Counted from the stretch's first letter, positions 1-8,340 are shown. The stretch: 64,000 bases of DNA from VRUE01 sp963837695 (GCA_963837695.1 CAWINZ010000005.1:2140412-2204411); one strand, 5' to 3'. Numbers and translations: made by a program. The notes: a model not told the origin generated them from the letters alone.

Positions 1-100
1 CGATGACCTGGAAGTGGACGCGCACGCGATCGCCCGGCGCGAAGGACGGAAGTCCCTGCCGCTGCTGGCGACGCTCAATGCTGTCGATTACGGTGCTCAT
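1..100 (-). CDS. rplS: 50S ribosomal protein L19, N-terminal fragment
   Basis: This is a partial gene that runs off the left edge of the window; only 33 codons are visible. The peptide begins MSTVIDSIERRQQ and continues into FAPGDRVRVHFQVI, which matches the start of L19 (helix, then the PGD-V-VH strand). L19 sits at the interface of the two ribosomal subunits. It follows trmD on the same strand after 58 bp, the usual rpsP-trmD-rplS order, which supports the call. The ATG lies at 98-100 on the plus-strand numbering. The remainder of the protein, about 80 residues, lies outside the window. Confidence 0.85.
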   Translation of the reverse strand, partial: MSTVIDSIERRQQRQGLPSFAPGDRVRVHFQVI

Positions 101-158
101 TTGGCGAGAAAAAGCCGCCGGACCCGGGTGCGGGTGCCGCGCGGCCGGGGAATCGTAC

Positions 159-836
159 CTACTCGGGATCTTTTTCGAACTGCTCGGCTCGCGCGCGGCT
201 CTGCTCGACCCGCCACTCGCGCACCCGCTCGTGGTCGCCGGAGACCAGGACGTCGGGTACCCCCCAGCCTCGGTACGAGGGCGGACGGGTGTAGTGCGGG
301 TACTCGGGCGCCCCCTCCAGAACGCGGCTGAAGGACTCCTCGACCGCGCTCCGCGCGTGCCCGAGCGCCCCCGGCAACTTGCGCATCAGCACGTCGGCGA
401 CGACCATCGCCGGCAGCTCCCCCCCGGCCAACACGTAGCGGCCGATCGACACCTCGTCGTGCGCCAGATACTTATGGACCCGCTCGTCGAAGCCCTCGTA
501 GCGCCCGCAGAGCAGCGCCACGTGATGCTCCTGCGTCAGCTCGTCGGCAAGCTCATCGTCGAGCAACCGCCCGGTAGGAGAAAGCAAGACGATCCGCGGG
601 CTCTCGCCATTCGCATAGGCGGCCTCGAGGGCCGCATCGACCACATCGACCCGCAAGACCATCCCCGCCCCACCCCCGTAAGGCGCATCGTCAACCTGCC
701 CTGCTCCCAATGGAGTCGTGTCCCGGTAATTGAAGAACCTCAGCTCGTTCCCCTTGCCCAGCGCGTTCTGCACCGAGCGCTGCGACTGGAACCAGTCGAA
801 GGCCTCCGGAAAGAGGGTGAAGACGTCGAGCTTCAA
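159..836 (-). CDS. trmD: tRNA (guanine-N1)-methyltransferase TrmD
   Basis: TrmD methylates G37 N1 next to the anticodon of some tRNAs using S-adenosylmethionine and so prevents +1 frameshifting. The 225-residue protein has the SPOUT trefoil-knot elements: CGRYEG at 110-115, SIGRYVLAGGELP at 130-142 and the HYTRP tail motif near 181. The family's usual SIGDY reads SIGRY here. The general-base aspartate in the flexible linker (D169 of the E. coli/Haemophilus enzymes, in a DSF context) appears as glutamate (EESF, about residue 167). It lies 4 bp downstream of khpA. The rimM gene that usually precedes trmD is absent. The family assignment is firm; the effect of the substitutions is unknown. Confidence 0.95.
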   Translation of the reverse strand: MKLDVFTLFPEAFDWFQSQRSVQNALGKGNELRFFNYRDTTPLGAGQVDDAPYGGGAGMVLRVDVVDAALEAAYANGESPRIVLLSPTGRLLDDELADELTQEHHVALLCGRYEGFDERVHKYLAHDEVSIGRYVLAGGELPAMVVADVLMRKLPGALGHARSAVEESFSRVLEGAPEYPHYTRPPSYRGWGVPDVLVSGDHERVREWRVEQSRARAEQFEKDPE

Positions 837-840
837 GCGC

Positions 841-1071
841 TCAGTCGAGGATGTCGACGACGACGCGGCGGTCGAGCCGCACGGCAGCCGCCTTGGCGAC
901 GGTCCGGATCGCGTTCGCCACCCGCCCCCCTTTGCCGATCACGCGGCCGAGATCGCCCTCGGCGACGCTGATCTCATAGATCAGGTCTCCGTCCTCTTCG
1001 AGCTCCTCGACCTCGACTGCGTCGGGGTCCTCGACCAGCGCTCTGACGAGGAATTCGAGTAGTTCGGTCAC
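841..1071 (-). CDS. khpA: KH-domain RNA-binding protein KhpA
   Basis: A 76-residue single KH-domain protein. The GXXG loop that grips single-stranded RNA is seen as VIGKGGRVANAIRTV at about 42-56. It is acidic at the N-terminus and ends DRRVVVDILD, as in the YlqC/KhpA family. In Gram-positive bacteria KhpA pairs with KhpB and affects cell length and small-RNA binding; that role is known for the family and not shown here. It sits between rpsP (6 bp upstream) and trmD (4 bp downstream), its standard place, and is almost certainly co-transcribed with them. Confidence 0.93.
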   Translation of the reverse strand: MTELLEFLVRALVEDPDAVEVEELEEDGDLIYEISVAEGDLGRVIGKGGRVANAIRTVAKAAAVRLDRRVVVDILD

Positions 1072-1077
1072 CGCCGG

Positions 1078-1332
1078 CTAACTTCCGGAGGCGGCGATGC
1101 CCTTGGTCCGCAGCAGCGTCGCCACGGTCTCCGAGGGCTGCGCTCCGTGCTCCAGCCAGTGCTTGGCGCGCTCCTCGTCGAACTCGATCGTCGAGGGCTC
1201 CGTCTGCGGGTTGTAGCGACCGATCGTCTCGATCGTCCGACCGTCACGCGGGGAGCGTTTGTCGGCGACGACGATCCGCCAGATCGGGTTCTTCTTCGAA
1301 CCCACCCTTCTGAGTCTTATTCGTACAGCCAT
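1078..1332 (-). CDS. rpsP: 30S ribosomal protein S16
   Basis: The 84-residue protein starts MAVRIRLRRVGSKKNPIWRIVVADKRSPRDGR, the standard S16 opening, followed by the IGRYNPQTEPSTI segment. S16 binds the 5' domain of 16S rRNA and is needed early in 30S assembly. It lies 12 bp downstream of ffh and 6 bp upstream of khpA on the same strand. The length is normal, and the ATG at 1332 is the only sensible start. Confidence 0.97.
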   Translation of the reverse strand: MAVRIRLRRVGSKKNPIWRIVVADKRSPRDGRTIETIGRYNPQTEPSTIEFDEERAKHWLEHGAQPSETVATLLRTKGIAASGS

Positions 1333-1344
1333 CGGCCGGGCAGA

Positions 1345-2718
1345 TTAGCGCCTGCGGTACTTCGGGCGCGGAGCGCCGCCCGCTCCGCCCGCCATCTGGG
1401 CGAGCTGCTGCGGGCTGGGCTGCTCGCCGGACATCATCTGCCGCATCATTTTGCGCATCTGGTCGAACTGCTTGACCAGCTGGTTGACCTGCTGGATCTT
1501 GGTCCCGGAGCCATGCGCGATCCGTTTGCGCCGCGAGCCCTTGATGATCGCGGGATTGGCGCGCTCCAGCGGAGTCATCGAGAGGATGATCGCCTCGACC
1601 CGGTCGAGCTCGCCCTCGTCGACCTCGGCGTTCTTCAGCTGCTTCATCGCCCCCATACCGGGGAGCATCCCGATCAGACCGCTGAGCGGGCCCATCTTGC
1701 GCACCTGGCGCATCTGCTGGAGGAAGTCCTCGAGCGTGAAGCGGTCGCTTTCGATTTTCTTCTGCAGGTCCTCGGCCTGGCGCTCGTCGACCTGCTGCTC
1801 GGCTTTCTCGATCAGGCTGAGCATGTCCCCCATGCCGAGGATCCGCGAAGCCATGCGGTCGGGGTGGAAGCGATCGAAGGCCTCCAGCTTCTCGCCGGTC
1901 GAGGCGAAGAGGATCGGCTTGCCGGTCACCGCTTTGACCGAGAGCGCGGCGCCACCACGGGCGTCGCCGTCGAGCTTGGTCATCACCACGCCATCGAACT
2001 CGGCCGCCTCGGCGAACGATTCGGCGACCCCGACGGCATCCTGGCCGGTCATCGCGTCGACAACCAGCAGCACGTCGTGCGGCTTGGTCCGCTTGCGGAT
2101 CTTGGCCAGCTCGTCCATCAGGTCGGCGTCGATGTGGAGGCGCCCGGCGGTGTCGACGATCAGCACGTCGCGCTCCTCCTCGCGGGCGCGCTCCAGCGCC
2201 CAGGCGGCGATCTCGACCGGGTCGGCCTCGGTGCCCTGCTCGTAGACGGCCGCGCCGGCGCGCTTGCCGACAGTGACCAGCTGGTCGACGGCGGCCGGGC
2301 GATAGACGTCACAGGCGGCGAGGGCGACGTTTTTGCCCGACTCGCCGAGATGGCGGGCGAGCTTGGCGCAGGCGGTCGTCTTGCCCGAGCCCTGCAGCCC
2401 GGCCATCAGGATCACCGTCGGGCCATTGGAGGCGAAGGCCAGCTCACGCCCGGTGCCGCCCATCAGCCCGGTCAGCTCCTCGTTGACGATCTTGACCACC
2501 TGCTGGCCCGGGTCGAGACTCTCCAGCACCTCGGCGCCGAGGCAGCGCTCCTTCAGCGTCTTGGTGAAGGCTTTGACGACCTTGAAGTTGACGTCGGCCT
2601 CGAGCAGAGCGAGGCGGATCTCGCGCATCGCCGCATCGACATCGCCCTCGTTCAGCTTGCCGCGCGAGCGGACATCGGAGAGGGTCGCCTGGAGGCGGTC
2701 TGAGAGCTGGTCGAACAC
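1345..2718 (-). CDS. ffh: Signal recognition particle protein Ffh
   Basis: Ffh is the SRP54 GTPase that binds signal sequences together with 4.5S RNA and hands ribosomes to FtsY at the membrane. The 457-residue protein has the N-domain helical bundle (1 to about 90), the G domain with P-loop GLQGSGKTT at 107-115, DTAGR and TKLDGDARGG motifs, and a methionine-rich M domain with GMLPGMGAMK and MRKMMRQMM stretches near the C-terminus. The start is GTG at 2718 (FDQLSDRLQ follows). It lies next to ftsY and rpsP on the same strand, so both SRP pathway GTPases come from one transcript. Confidence 0.97.
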   Translation of the reverse strand: MFDQLSDRLQATLSDVRSRGKLNEGDVDAAMREIRLALLEADVNFKVVKAFTKTLKERCLGAEVLESLDPGQQVVKIVNEELTGLMGGTGRELAFASNGPTVILMAGLQGSGKTTACAKLARHLGESGKNVALAACDVYRPAAVDQLVTVGKRAGAAVYEQGTEADPVEIAAWALERAREEERDVLIVDTAGRLHIDADLMDELAKIRKRTKPHDVLLVVDAMTGQDAVGVAESFAEAAEFDGVVMTKLDGDARGGAALSVKAVTGKPILFASTGEKLEAFDRFHPDRMASRILGMGDMLSLIEKAEQQVDERQAEDLQKKIESDRFTLEDFLQQMRQVRKMGPLSGLIGMLPGMGAMKQLKNAEVDEGELDRVEAIILSMTPLERANPAIIKGSRRKRIAHGSGTKIQQVNQLVKQFDQMRKMMRQMMSGEQPSPQQLAQMAGGAGGAPRPKYRRR

Positions 2719-2740
2719 CGCAGCGGAGCTTAGGGGACGA

Positions 2741-3739
2741 CTACTCGGCGAGCAGGGCGCGGGCGAAGTCGGCCGGGTCGAACGGTCGCAGGTCCTCCAG
2801 GGACTCGCCGGTGCCGATCAGTTTCACCGGGATGCCGAGTTCATTGGCGATCGCCAGCACGATCCCGCCCTTTGCGGTGCCGTCGAGCTTGGTCAGGACA
2901 ACGCCGTCGACCTCGACCGCTTCGGAGAAGATCTTCGCCTGGCGCAGGCCGTTCTGGCCGGTCGTCGCGTCGATCGAGATCAGCGTCTCGTGCGGGGCGT
3001 CGGGCATCTGCTTGGCGATCACCCGGCGCACCTTGGTCAGCTCGTCCATCAGGTTGCCCTGGGTGTGCAGGCGACCGGCGGTGTCGACGATCACCACGTC
3101 AGCGCCACGGGCACGGGCGGCGGCAACCGCGTCGAAGGCGACCGCACCGGGGTCGCCGCCCTCCTTCGAGCGGATCAGTTCCGCTCCCGCCCGCTGCGCC
3201 CACTCGGCCAGCTGCTCGGCCGCGGCGGCTCGGTAGGTATCGGCGGCGGCCAGGACGACCGAAAGGCCGAATTCCTTGGAGAGGTGCCAGGCGAGCTTGC
3301 CGATCGTCGTCGTCTTGCCGGTGCCGTTGACACCGACCATCAGCAGCACCGCCGGCTCGCCGCTGAGGTCGATCGGGCCACGACCCCCCGAGGCGACCTC
3401 GGCGAGGATCTCGATCAGGCGCTCGCGGACCGCCTCGCCGTCCGCCGAGACGGCGCCGCTCTCGACCTCTCGCTCGAGCCGCTCGACCACCTCGGCGGTG
3501 GTGGGCGCACCGGCGTCGGCAAGGATCAGCGCCTCCTCCAACCGCTCCCAGGTCTCCTCGTCGATGCGGTCGAAGAGGCTCGCCGAGATCTCCTCGGTCA
3601 GCGCCTGGCGGCTTTTCGAGAGGCTCTCGCGCAGGCGGCTGAAGACGCCGCGGCGGCGCTCCTCGCTTTCTGGCTCGGCCGCGGGCAACGCCGAGTCGCG
3701 CGCGCCGAGATCGAAGATCTCCTGCCAGGAAGTGGGCAT
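2741..3739 (-). CDS. ftsY: Signal recognition particle receptor FtsY
   Basis: FtsY is the membrane-associated SRP receptor GTPase. The 332-residue protein has a short charged N-terminal extension (about 1-45, rich in E and R), an N domain, and the NG GTPase with GVNGTGKTTT at 136-145, DTAGRLHT, the TKLDGTAKGG motif and a C-terminal GESLEDLRPF segment. No transmembrane segment is visible, so membrane binding is presumably through the amphipathic N-terminal part, as in E. coli. It follows smc by 8 bp and precedes ffh by 22 bp. Confidence 0.96.
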   Translation of the reverse strand: MPTSWQEIFDLGARDSALPAAEPESEERRRGVFSRLRESLSKSRQALTEEISASLFDRIDEETWERLEEALILADAGAPTTAEVVERLEREVESGAVSADGEAVRERLIEILAEVASGGRGPIDLSGEPAVLLMVGVNGTGKTTTIGKLAWHLSKEFGLSVVLAAADTYRAAAAEQLAEWAQRAGAELIRSKEGGDPGAVAFDAVAAARARGADVVIVDTAGRLHTQGNLMDELTKVRRVIAKQMPDAPHETLISIDATTGQNGLRQAKIFSEAVEVDGVVLTKLDGTAKGGIVLAIANELGIPVKLIGTGESLEDLRPFDPADFARALLAE

Positions 3740-3747
3740 CGCGCTAT

Positions 3748-6096
3748 CTAAGCTGCTTCGAGCGCCGGAGGTGAGCCGGGGGCGCTGTCACCGACACCGC
3801 TCTCCACTTCGCGAGGCAGTCGGCGGGAGACGACTTTCGTCACTCCGTCGCCGCCCATGGTGACGCCGTAAAGGACGTCGGCGGCGTCCATCGTCCGTTT
3901 CTGGTGGGTGACGACGATGAACTGGGCGCGGTCGGAGAAGCGGCGGATCAGCTGCAGGAAGCGGTCGATGTTGGCGTCGTCGAGCGCGGCCTCGACCTCG
4001 TCGAGGATGTAGAAGGGGCACGGCCTTGCCAGGAAGACGGCGAAGACGAAGGCGAGCGCAACCAGCGACTTCTCGCCGCCGGAGAGCAGCGAGAGCTTGC
4101 GGGTCGACTTGCCGGCCGGGGTGACCTCGATCTCGACGCCGAGCTCCTCCCGCTCTTCGTCCTCCTCCCCGTCGCCCTCCTCCTCTGACTCGGCCTCCTC
4201 GGCGTCGCGGACCGGGTGCAGGCTGACCCGTCGCAGGCGGCCCCGGCCTCCCGGGAAGAGGTGCTCGACCATCTCCTCGAAGTTCTTCGCGGTTGCCTCG
4301 AAGGTCTGCTCGAAGGCGCGCTCGATCTCCGCGTCGATCTCACGGATCAGCGCCTCCAGCTCGCGCATGCCGCGCTCGGTGTCCTCGCGCTGTGCCTGCA
4401 GCGACTCGACGTGCTCGCGGGCCTCCTCGTACTCCTGCTCGGCGAGCGGGTTGACCGGGCCGATCTGGGCGCGGCGACGCTCCAGCCGCTGCAGACGGCG
4501 ATCGATGTCGGCCCGCTCCTCGTCGCTGAGAGCCTCCTCCGCGGCCTCGACCTCCTCGCCCAGGCGCTCGGCGATCGAGGCCATCTCCTTGGCGGCCTCA
4601 GCGCGGCGGTCGCCGAGGTGCGCGGCCTCGACCTGCGCCTCGGTGAGCGCGTCCGAGGCGGCTTTCATCTCCACCTGCAGCTCGGACTCCTGGCGCGAGC
4701 ACTCGCGCATCTCCTCCGCGATCGCGTCGCCGTCGCCCTCCTCGCCGACCACCTTCGCTTCGATGCGCTCGACCCGGGCGCGGATCGAGGCCTCTGCCGC
4801 GCCGGCCGCGGTCGCGGCGGCGCGAACGTCGTCGAGCAGCGCCTCGCCGGCGGCGACCCGCTCGCGCAAGGCCTCACGGTGGCGCTCGCCGAGCAGGCCC
4901 TCGGCGCGGCGGGCGTGCCTCGCGGCGCGCTCGGCGCCGGCCTGGACGTCGCCCAGCGCCGCCTCACGCTCGGACTCGGCGGCATCGGTGGAACGCGCCT
5001 GCTCCAGGCCACCGACCGCGCCGGTCAGCCCGGCGTCGATCTCGGCCAGCTCCTCCTCGAGCTTGCGGGCGCGCTCGGCCGGCGCCCCTTCGGCCGAGCC
5101 GAGGTCAAGGGTGAGCGGCCCGAACTCTGCCCGCAATCCCTCAAGCGCGGCCGCCAGCTCCGTCTCACGATCGCCGAGCCCGGCGGCGCGCACGGCGACT
5201 CGCTGCTGCTCGCCACGCAGTTTGGTCAGCAAACCCCATGCCTGGGTGCGCTCGCGATCGCGAGCAGCGAAGCGCTCCTCAGCCGCACGGCGGCGCCCGC
5301 TCACCTCGGCCAGCCGCTTCTCGACCTCCGTCCGCTTGGCTCGCGCCTTCTCGGCGGCACGCTCGGCCGCTTCGGCTCGATCCTTGCCGAAGCGCAGTTC
5401 CTCGGCGACCAGGCGGCCGCGCAGCTCCAGCTCCTCGCGCTCGATCCGGGCGCCCAGCTCGGCCGCCTGCGCCTGCCGCTTCAACGGTCGCAACCGCGCC
5501 CGCGCCTCACGCTCGAGGTCGAGGGCACGGTCGAGGTTGTCGCGCGCGGCGCGCAGCTTCAGCTCAGCGCGGCGGCGGCGCTTGCGGTGCTTGCCAAGAC
5601 CGGCCGCCTCCTCGACCAGCAGCCGTCGCTCGCGCGGTTTGGAGTGGATGATCGACTCGACCCGGCCCTGGCTGATCACCGAGTGCATCTCGCGGCCGAG
5701 GTTGGCGTCGGAGAGGATCTCGACCACATCGACGAGACGGCAACGGGCGCCGTTGAGCCGGTAGACGCCGTCACCGGAGCGGTCGAGTGTGCGCTGGATC
5801 GCGATCTCGGAGAGTTCGGTCGCGGCGCGGCCTTCGGAGTTGTCGATCACGACCTCGACCTCGGCGGCGCGCCGCCGGCCGACGCCCTCGCCGCCTGCCG
5901 AGATCACATCCTGCATCGAGGCGCCGCGAATCGCGCCGGGGCTCTGCTCGCCGAGCGCCCAGAGCACGGCGTCGGTGATGTTCGACTTGCCGGAGCCGTT
6001 CGGGCCGACGATCACGCTGACGCCTGGAGAGAACTCCAGCTTGGTGCGCGCGGGGAACGACTTGAACCCCTTCATCTCGATCGATCTCAGATACAT
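3748..6096 (-). CDS. smc: Chromosome condensation ATPase SMC, short form without a recognisable hinge
   Basis: SMC with ScpA and ScpB compacts and segregates the chromosome; scpA and scpB are both in this window at 42.8-44.1 kb. Seen here: Walker A GPNGSGKSN at 31-39 after MYLRSIEMKGFKSF, a long E/A/R-rich coiled coil from about 170 to 600, the ABC signature LSGGEKS from 671, Walker B FYILDE at 695-700 and a VVTHQK switch. The protein has 782 residues, against about 1150-1200 for the usual bacterial SMC. No hinge domain (normally a globular Gly-rich block of about 150 residues in the middle) can be seen; the likeliest turn is around GPLTLDLGSAEGAPAE near 325-345. The C-terminal head also carries a very acidic insertion at about 635-655. 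The frame is open throughout, so this is no frameshift product. It occupies the canonical smc position between rnc and ftsY. Confidence 0.9.
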   Translation of the reverse strand: MYLRSIEMKGFKSFPARTKLEFSPGVSVIVGPNGSGKSNITDAVLWALGEQSPGAIRGASMQDVISAGGEGVGRRRAAEVEVVIDNSEGRAATELSEIAIQRTLDRSGDGVYRLNGARCRLVDVVEILSDANLGREMHSVISQGRVESIIHSKPRERRLLVEEAAGLGKHRKRRRRAELKLRAARDNLDRALDLEREARARLRPLKRQAQAAELGARIEREELELRGRLVAEELRFGKDRAEAAERAAEKARAKRTEVEKRLAEVSGRRRAAEERFAARDRERTQAWGLLTKLRGEQQRVAVRAAGLGDRETELAAALEGLRAEFGPLTLDLGSAEGAPAERARKLEEELAEIDAGLTGAVGGLEQARSTDAAESEREAALGDVQAGAERAARHARRAEGLLGERHREALRERVAAGEALLDDVRAAATAAGAAEASIRARVERIEAKVVGEEGDGDAIAEEMRECSRQESELQVEMKAASDALTEAQVEAAHLGDRRAEAAKEMASIAERLGEEVEAAEEALSDEERADIDRRLQRLERRRAQIGPVNPLAEQEYEEAREHVESLQAQREDTERGMRELEALIREIDAEIERAFEQTFEATAKNFEEMVEHLFPGGRGRLRRVSLHPVRDAEEAESEEEGDGEEDEEREELGVEIEVTPAGKSTRKLSLLSGGEKSLVALAFVFAVFLARPCPFYILDEVEAALDDANIDRFLQLIRRFSDRAQFIVVTHQKRTMDAADVLYGVTMGGDGVTKVVSRRLPREVESGVGDSAPGSPPALEAA

Positions 6097-6141
6097 CTCT
6101 CGTCCTCGGTCCGGAAGGCTGGCGTTTGCATCGGACGCTCC

Positions 6142-6816
6142 CTACCCTTGAAGGTGCTTCAAAGCCTCTTCAGCCGCAGCCTTCTCCGCCGCCTTCTTGC
6201 TCCGTCCGGCCCCGGTTCCCACGCTTTTGCCGTCTACGGTCGCCTCCACCTCGAAGGTCCGCCGGTGCGCCGGGCCCGATTCGCCGATCACGACATAGGT
6301 TACGTGCGCCCGCCGCCGCGCGAGCAGCTCCTGCAGCGCCGACTTCGCATCTCCCGGAGCTTCGACGGCCTGTTCGATCTGGGCCCCGAAGGCGGCCCCG
6401 ACGGCGGTGGCGACACGATCGAAGCCGAAGGCGACGAAGCAGGCGCCGATCAGCGCCTCGGTCACCTCCGGGAGCGGCCGTGAGCCGGCCAGCAGGACCT
6501 TGGCCGGGATCGCCTCCTCGGCATCCGGTTCGGCCCCCTCCAGCATGGCCGGCACGCCCAGCTCGCGCCCCACCTCGGCGCAGGCGACACCGCTGACCGT
6601 CTGGTTGTGGATCTTGGTCAGGCCGCCGGCGTCCACGTCGGGGAATCGCTCATGGATGCCGGCGGCGACAGCGAGGGCAAGCACGCTGTCGCCGAGATAG
6701 GCGAGCCGCTCGTAGGACCGGGGCGACTCCTCGGTCCACGAGGAATGTGTAAGGGCGCAGCGCCGCAGGTCCTCGGGAAGCTCGGCGACGAGCTCGGCGA
6801 GCGCCTCGGCACTCAC
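6142..6816 (-). CDS. rnc: Ribonuclease III with altered active site
   Basis: RNase III cuts double-stranded RNA in rRNA precursors and some mRNAs. The 224-residue protein has the RNase III domain (1 to about 150) and a C-terminal double-stranded RNA-binding domain (about 155-224, ending GAGRSKKAAEKAAAEEAL). The signature usually written ERLEFLGD reads ERLAYLGD at 36-43, so the residue equivalent to E. coli E41 is alanine (A39). The D114 equivalent is glutamate (E117). The equivalents of E38, D45 and E117 are kept (E36, D43, E120). Whether the enzyme still cleaves cannot be told from sequence. The ATG at 6816 overlaps the acpP stop by 4 bp. Confidence 0.92.
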   Translation of the reverse strand: MSAEALAELVAELPEDLRRCALTHSSWTEESPRSYERLAYLGDSVLALAVAAGIHERFPDVDAGGLTKIHNQTVSGVACAEVGRELGVPAMLEGAEPDAEEAIPAKVLLAGSRPLPEVTEALIGACFVAFGFDRVATAVGAAFGAQIEQAVEAPGDAKSALQELLARRRAHVTYVVIGESGPAHRRTFEVEATVDGKSVGTGAGRSKKAAEKAAAEEALKHLQG

Positions 6817-7058
6817 GCCGGGGCGTGCTCCACGACAAACGCCACCGCGTCGCCCACCGTCTCGATCCGCGCCGCCTGCTGCTCGGAAACGGAGATCCCG
6901 TAGTGGTCCTCCAGCTCCATCACCAGCTCGTAGAGGTCGAGCGAGTCGGCATCGAGGTCCTGCTTGAAGCGGGTCGCCTCGGCGATCTTCGCCGGGTCGA
7001 CCTCGAGCTCCTCGGCGAGGTGGTCGCGGACCAGATTGAACACGTCATCGCGTTGCAT
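6813..7058 (-). CDS. acpP: Acyl carrier protein
   Basis: The 81-residue acidic protein carries the phosphopantetheine attachment motif LDADSLDLYELVMELE, with the modified serine at about 39. It carries growing acyl chains in type II fatty acid synthesis. It lies 12 bp downstream of plsX, which uses acyl-ACP as substrate, and overlaps rnc by 4 bp, the common plsX-acpP-rnc order. There is no fabD, fabH or fabG between plsX and acpP as in many other bacteria. Confidence 0.96.
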   Translation of the reverse strand: MQRDDVFNLVRDHLAEELEVDPAKIAEATRFKQDLDADSLDLYELVMELEDHYGISVSEQQAARIETVGDAVAFVVEHAPA

Positions 7059-7070
7059 CCGAGCTTCCTA

Positions 7071-8093
7071 TCACGCGCCCGCGTCAGCCGCGAGAGCGCC
7101 CCGGCCGGCGCCGCCCTCGGCGAGCAGGGCCGCGGTGCGATCCACCGCGCCGACCTCGACGCAGCGTGCCGCCAGGCGCACGGAGTTGGCTATCCCCTCG
7201 GGACCGGCGCTGCCGTGCCCGACCACGGCGATGCCGCGCAATCCGAGCAGGATCGCTCCACCGGTCGTGTCGGGGTGCAGCTCGCGGCGCAGGCCGCCAA
7301 GAGCGGGACGCATCAGCAACCCGCCAAGCGCGGCGAGTGGGTTGGCCCGCGCCGCACTGCGGATGGCGCCGGTCACGGTCTTGGCCGTCCCCTCCATCAG
7401 CTTCAGCGAGACATTGCCGGTGAAGCCGTCGGTTACGACGACGTCGGCCTTGCCGCCTGGCAGGTCGGCCCCCTCGACGTTGCCGATGAAATCGATCCCG
7501 GGGGCCTCGGCGAGCAGGGCGTGTGCGGCAACCACTTCCTCCCGCCCCTTACCGGCCTCCTCGCCGACGGAGAGCAGGCCGACGCGGGGCCGCGCCGCGC
7601 CGAGGACCGCCTCGCTGAAGGCGGCGCCGAGGAAGGCGAACTGGACCAGGTGCTGAGCACGCACCTCGACGTTGGCGCCGACGTCGAGGAAGAGCACCGG
7701 CTTGCCGGGAACGGGCAGCCGCACGGCCAGCGCCGGTCGCTGCACGCCGCGCAGGCGGCGCAGACCGAAGGTGGCCGCGGCCATCGTCGCTCCGGTCGAG
7801 CCGTGGCTGACGATCGCGTCCGCGTCGCCCTCGGCGACGTCGCGCGCCGCCCGCACGACCGAGGCCTCCTTCTTGGCCCGCACGGCAGGCACCGGGTCCT
7901 CCTCGTTGCCGATCCACTCCGTCGTCGGGACCACCTCGATCCCGTCCACACCGTCGAGCCCAAGCTCATCGGGCGGTCCGAAGACGCGCAGGCGAATCCC
8001 GTCCGCAGCGGCCATCCTGGCGCCCTCGGCCAATACACCGAAGCCCTGCTCGGCGCCGAAGCCGTCGAGGGCGACGGTCACGCCGTCGGCCAT
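7071..8093 (-). CDS. plsX: Phosphate acyltransferase PlsX
   Basis: PlsX converts acyl-ACP and phosphate to acyl-phosphate, the first step of phosphatidic acid synthesis in most bacteria. The 340-residue protein shows the VALDGFGAEQG opening (usually AxDxMGGDxxP, so the M is replaced here), SHGSTGATMAAATF in the substrate cleft, VLFLDVGANVEVRAQHLVQFA, and DVVVTDGFTGNVSLKLMEG. Length is typical. It lies 3 bp downstream of rpmF and 12 bp upstream of acpP, the usual rpmF-plsX-acpP neighbourhood. Confidence 0.95.
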   Translation of the reverse strand: MADGVTVALDGFGAEQGFGVLAEGARMAAADGIRLRVFGPPDELGLDGVDGIEVVPTTEWIGNEEDPVPAVRAKKEASVVRAARDVAEGDADAIVSHGSTGATMAAATFGLRRLRGVQRPALAVRLPVPGKPVLFLDVGANVEVRAQHLVQFAFLGAAFSEAVLGAARPRVGLLSVGEEAGKGREEVVAAHALLAEAPGIDFIGNVEGADLPGGKADVVVTDGFTGNVSLKLMEGTAKTVTGAIRSAARANPLAALGGLLMRPALGGLRRELHPDTTGGAILLGLRGIAVVGHGSAGPEGIANSVRLAARCVEVGAVDRTAALLAEGGAGRGALAADAGA

Positions 8094-8096
8094 CGT

Positions 8097-8309
8097 CTAC
8101 TCGGTGTCGGGTGCCGGCGCGGCCGGGTCGATGATCGAGTGCTCGATCACCTCACGACCCTTGTAAGTGCCACAGGTCGGGCAGACCCGGTGCGGCAGCC
8201 GCGGGCTGTGGCAGCGCGGGCAATTGTTCAGCCGCGCCTTTCCAGCTTTGTGATTAGCACGACGCTTATCGCGGCGCTGCCGGGACGTTCTCTTCTTCGG
8301 GACGGCCAT
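8097..8309 (-). CDS. rpmF: 50S ribosomal protein L32
   Basis: The 70-residue protein starts MAVPKKRTSRQRRDKRRANHK and carries a CxxC pair (CPRC at 30-33 and CPTC at 43-46), the zinc-ribbon form of L32. I chose the ATG at 8309. The reading frame stays open for 54 more codons upstream, but that part runs through a palindromic repeat and has no resemblance to L32. The DUF177 gene that usually pairs with rpmF is nearby at 9032 but on the opposite strand. Confidence 0.96.
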   Translation of the reverse strand: MAVPKKRTSRQRRDKRRANHKAGKARLNNCPRCHSPRLPHRVCPTCGTYKGREVIEHSIIDPAAPAPDTE

Positions 8310-8340
8310 GAGTCGCGGAATGGTAGCGGGTGCCACGAAA

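Noticed and set aside
1147..2703. A 518-codon plus-strand frame antisense to ffh
   Set aside because: It mirrors Ffh codons, is biased in composition and has no motif of its own.
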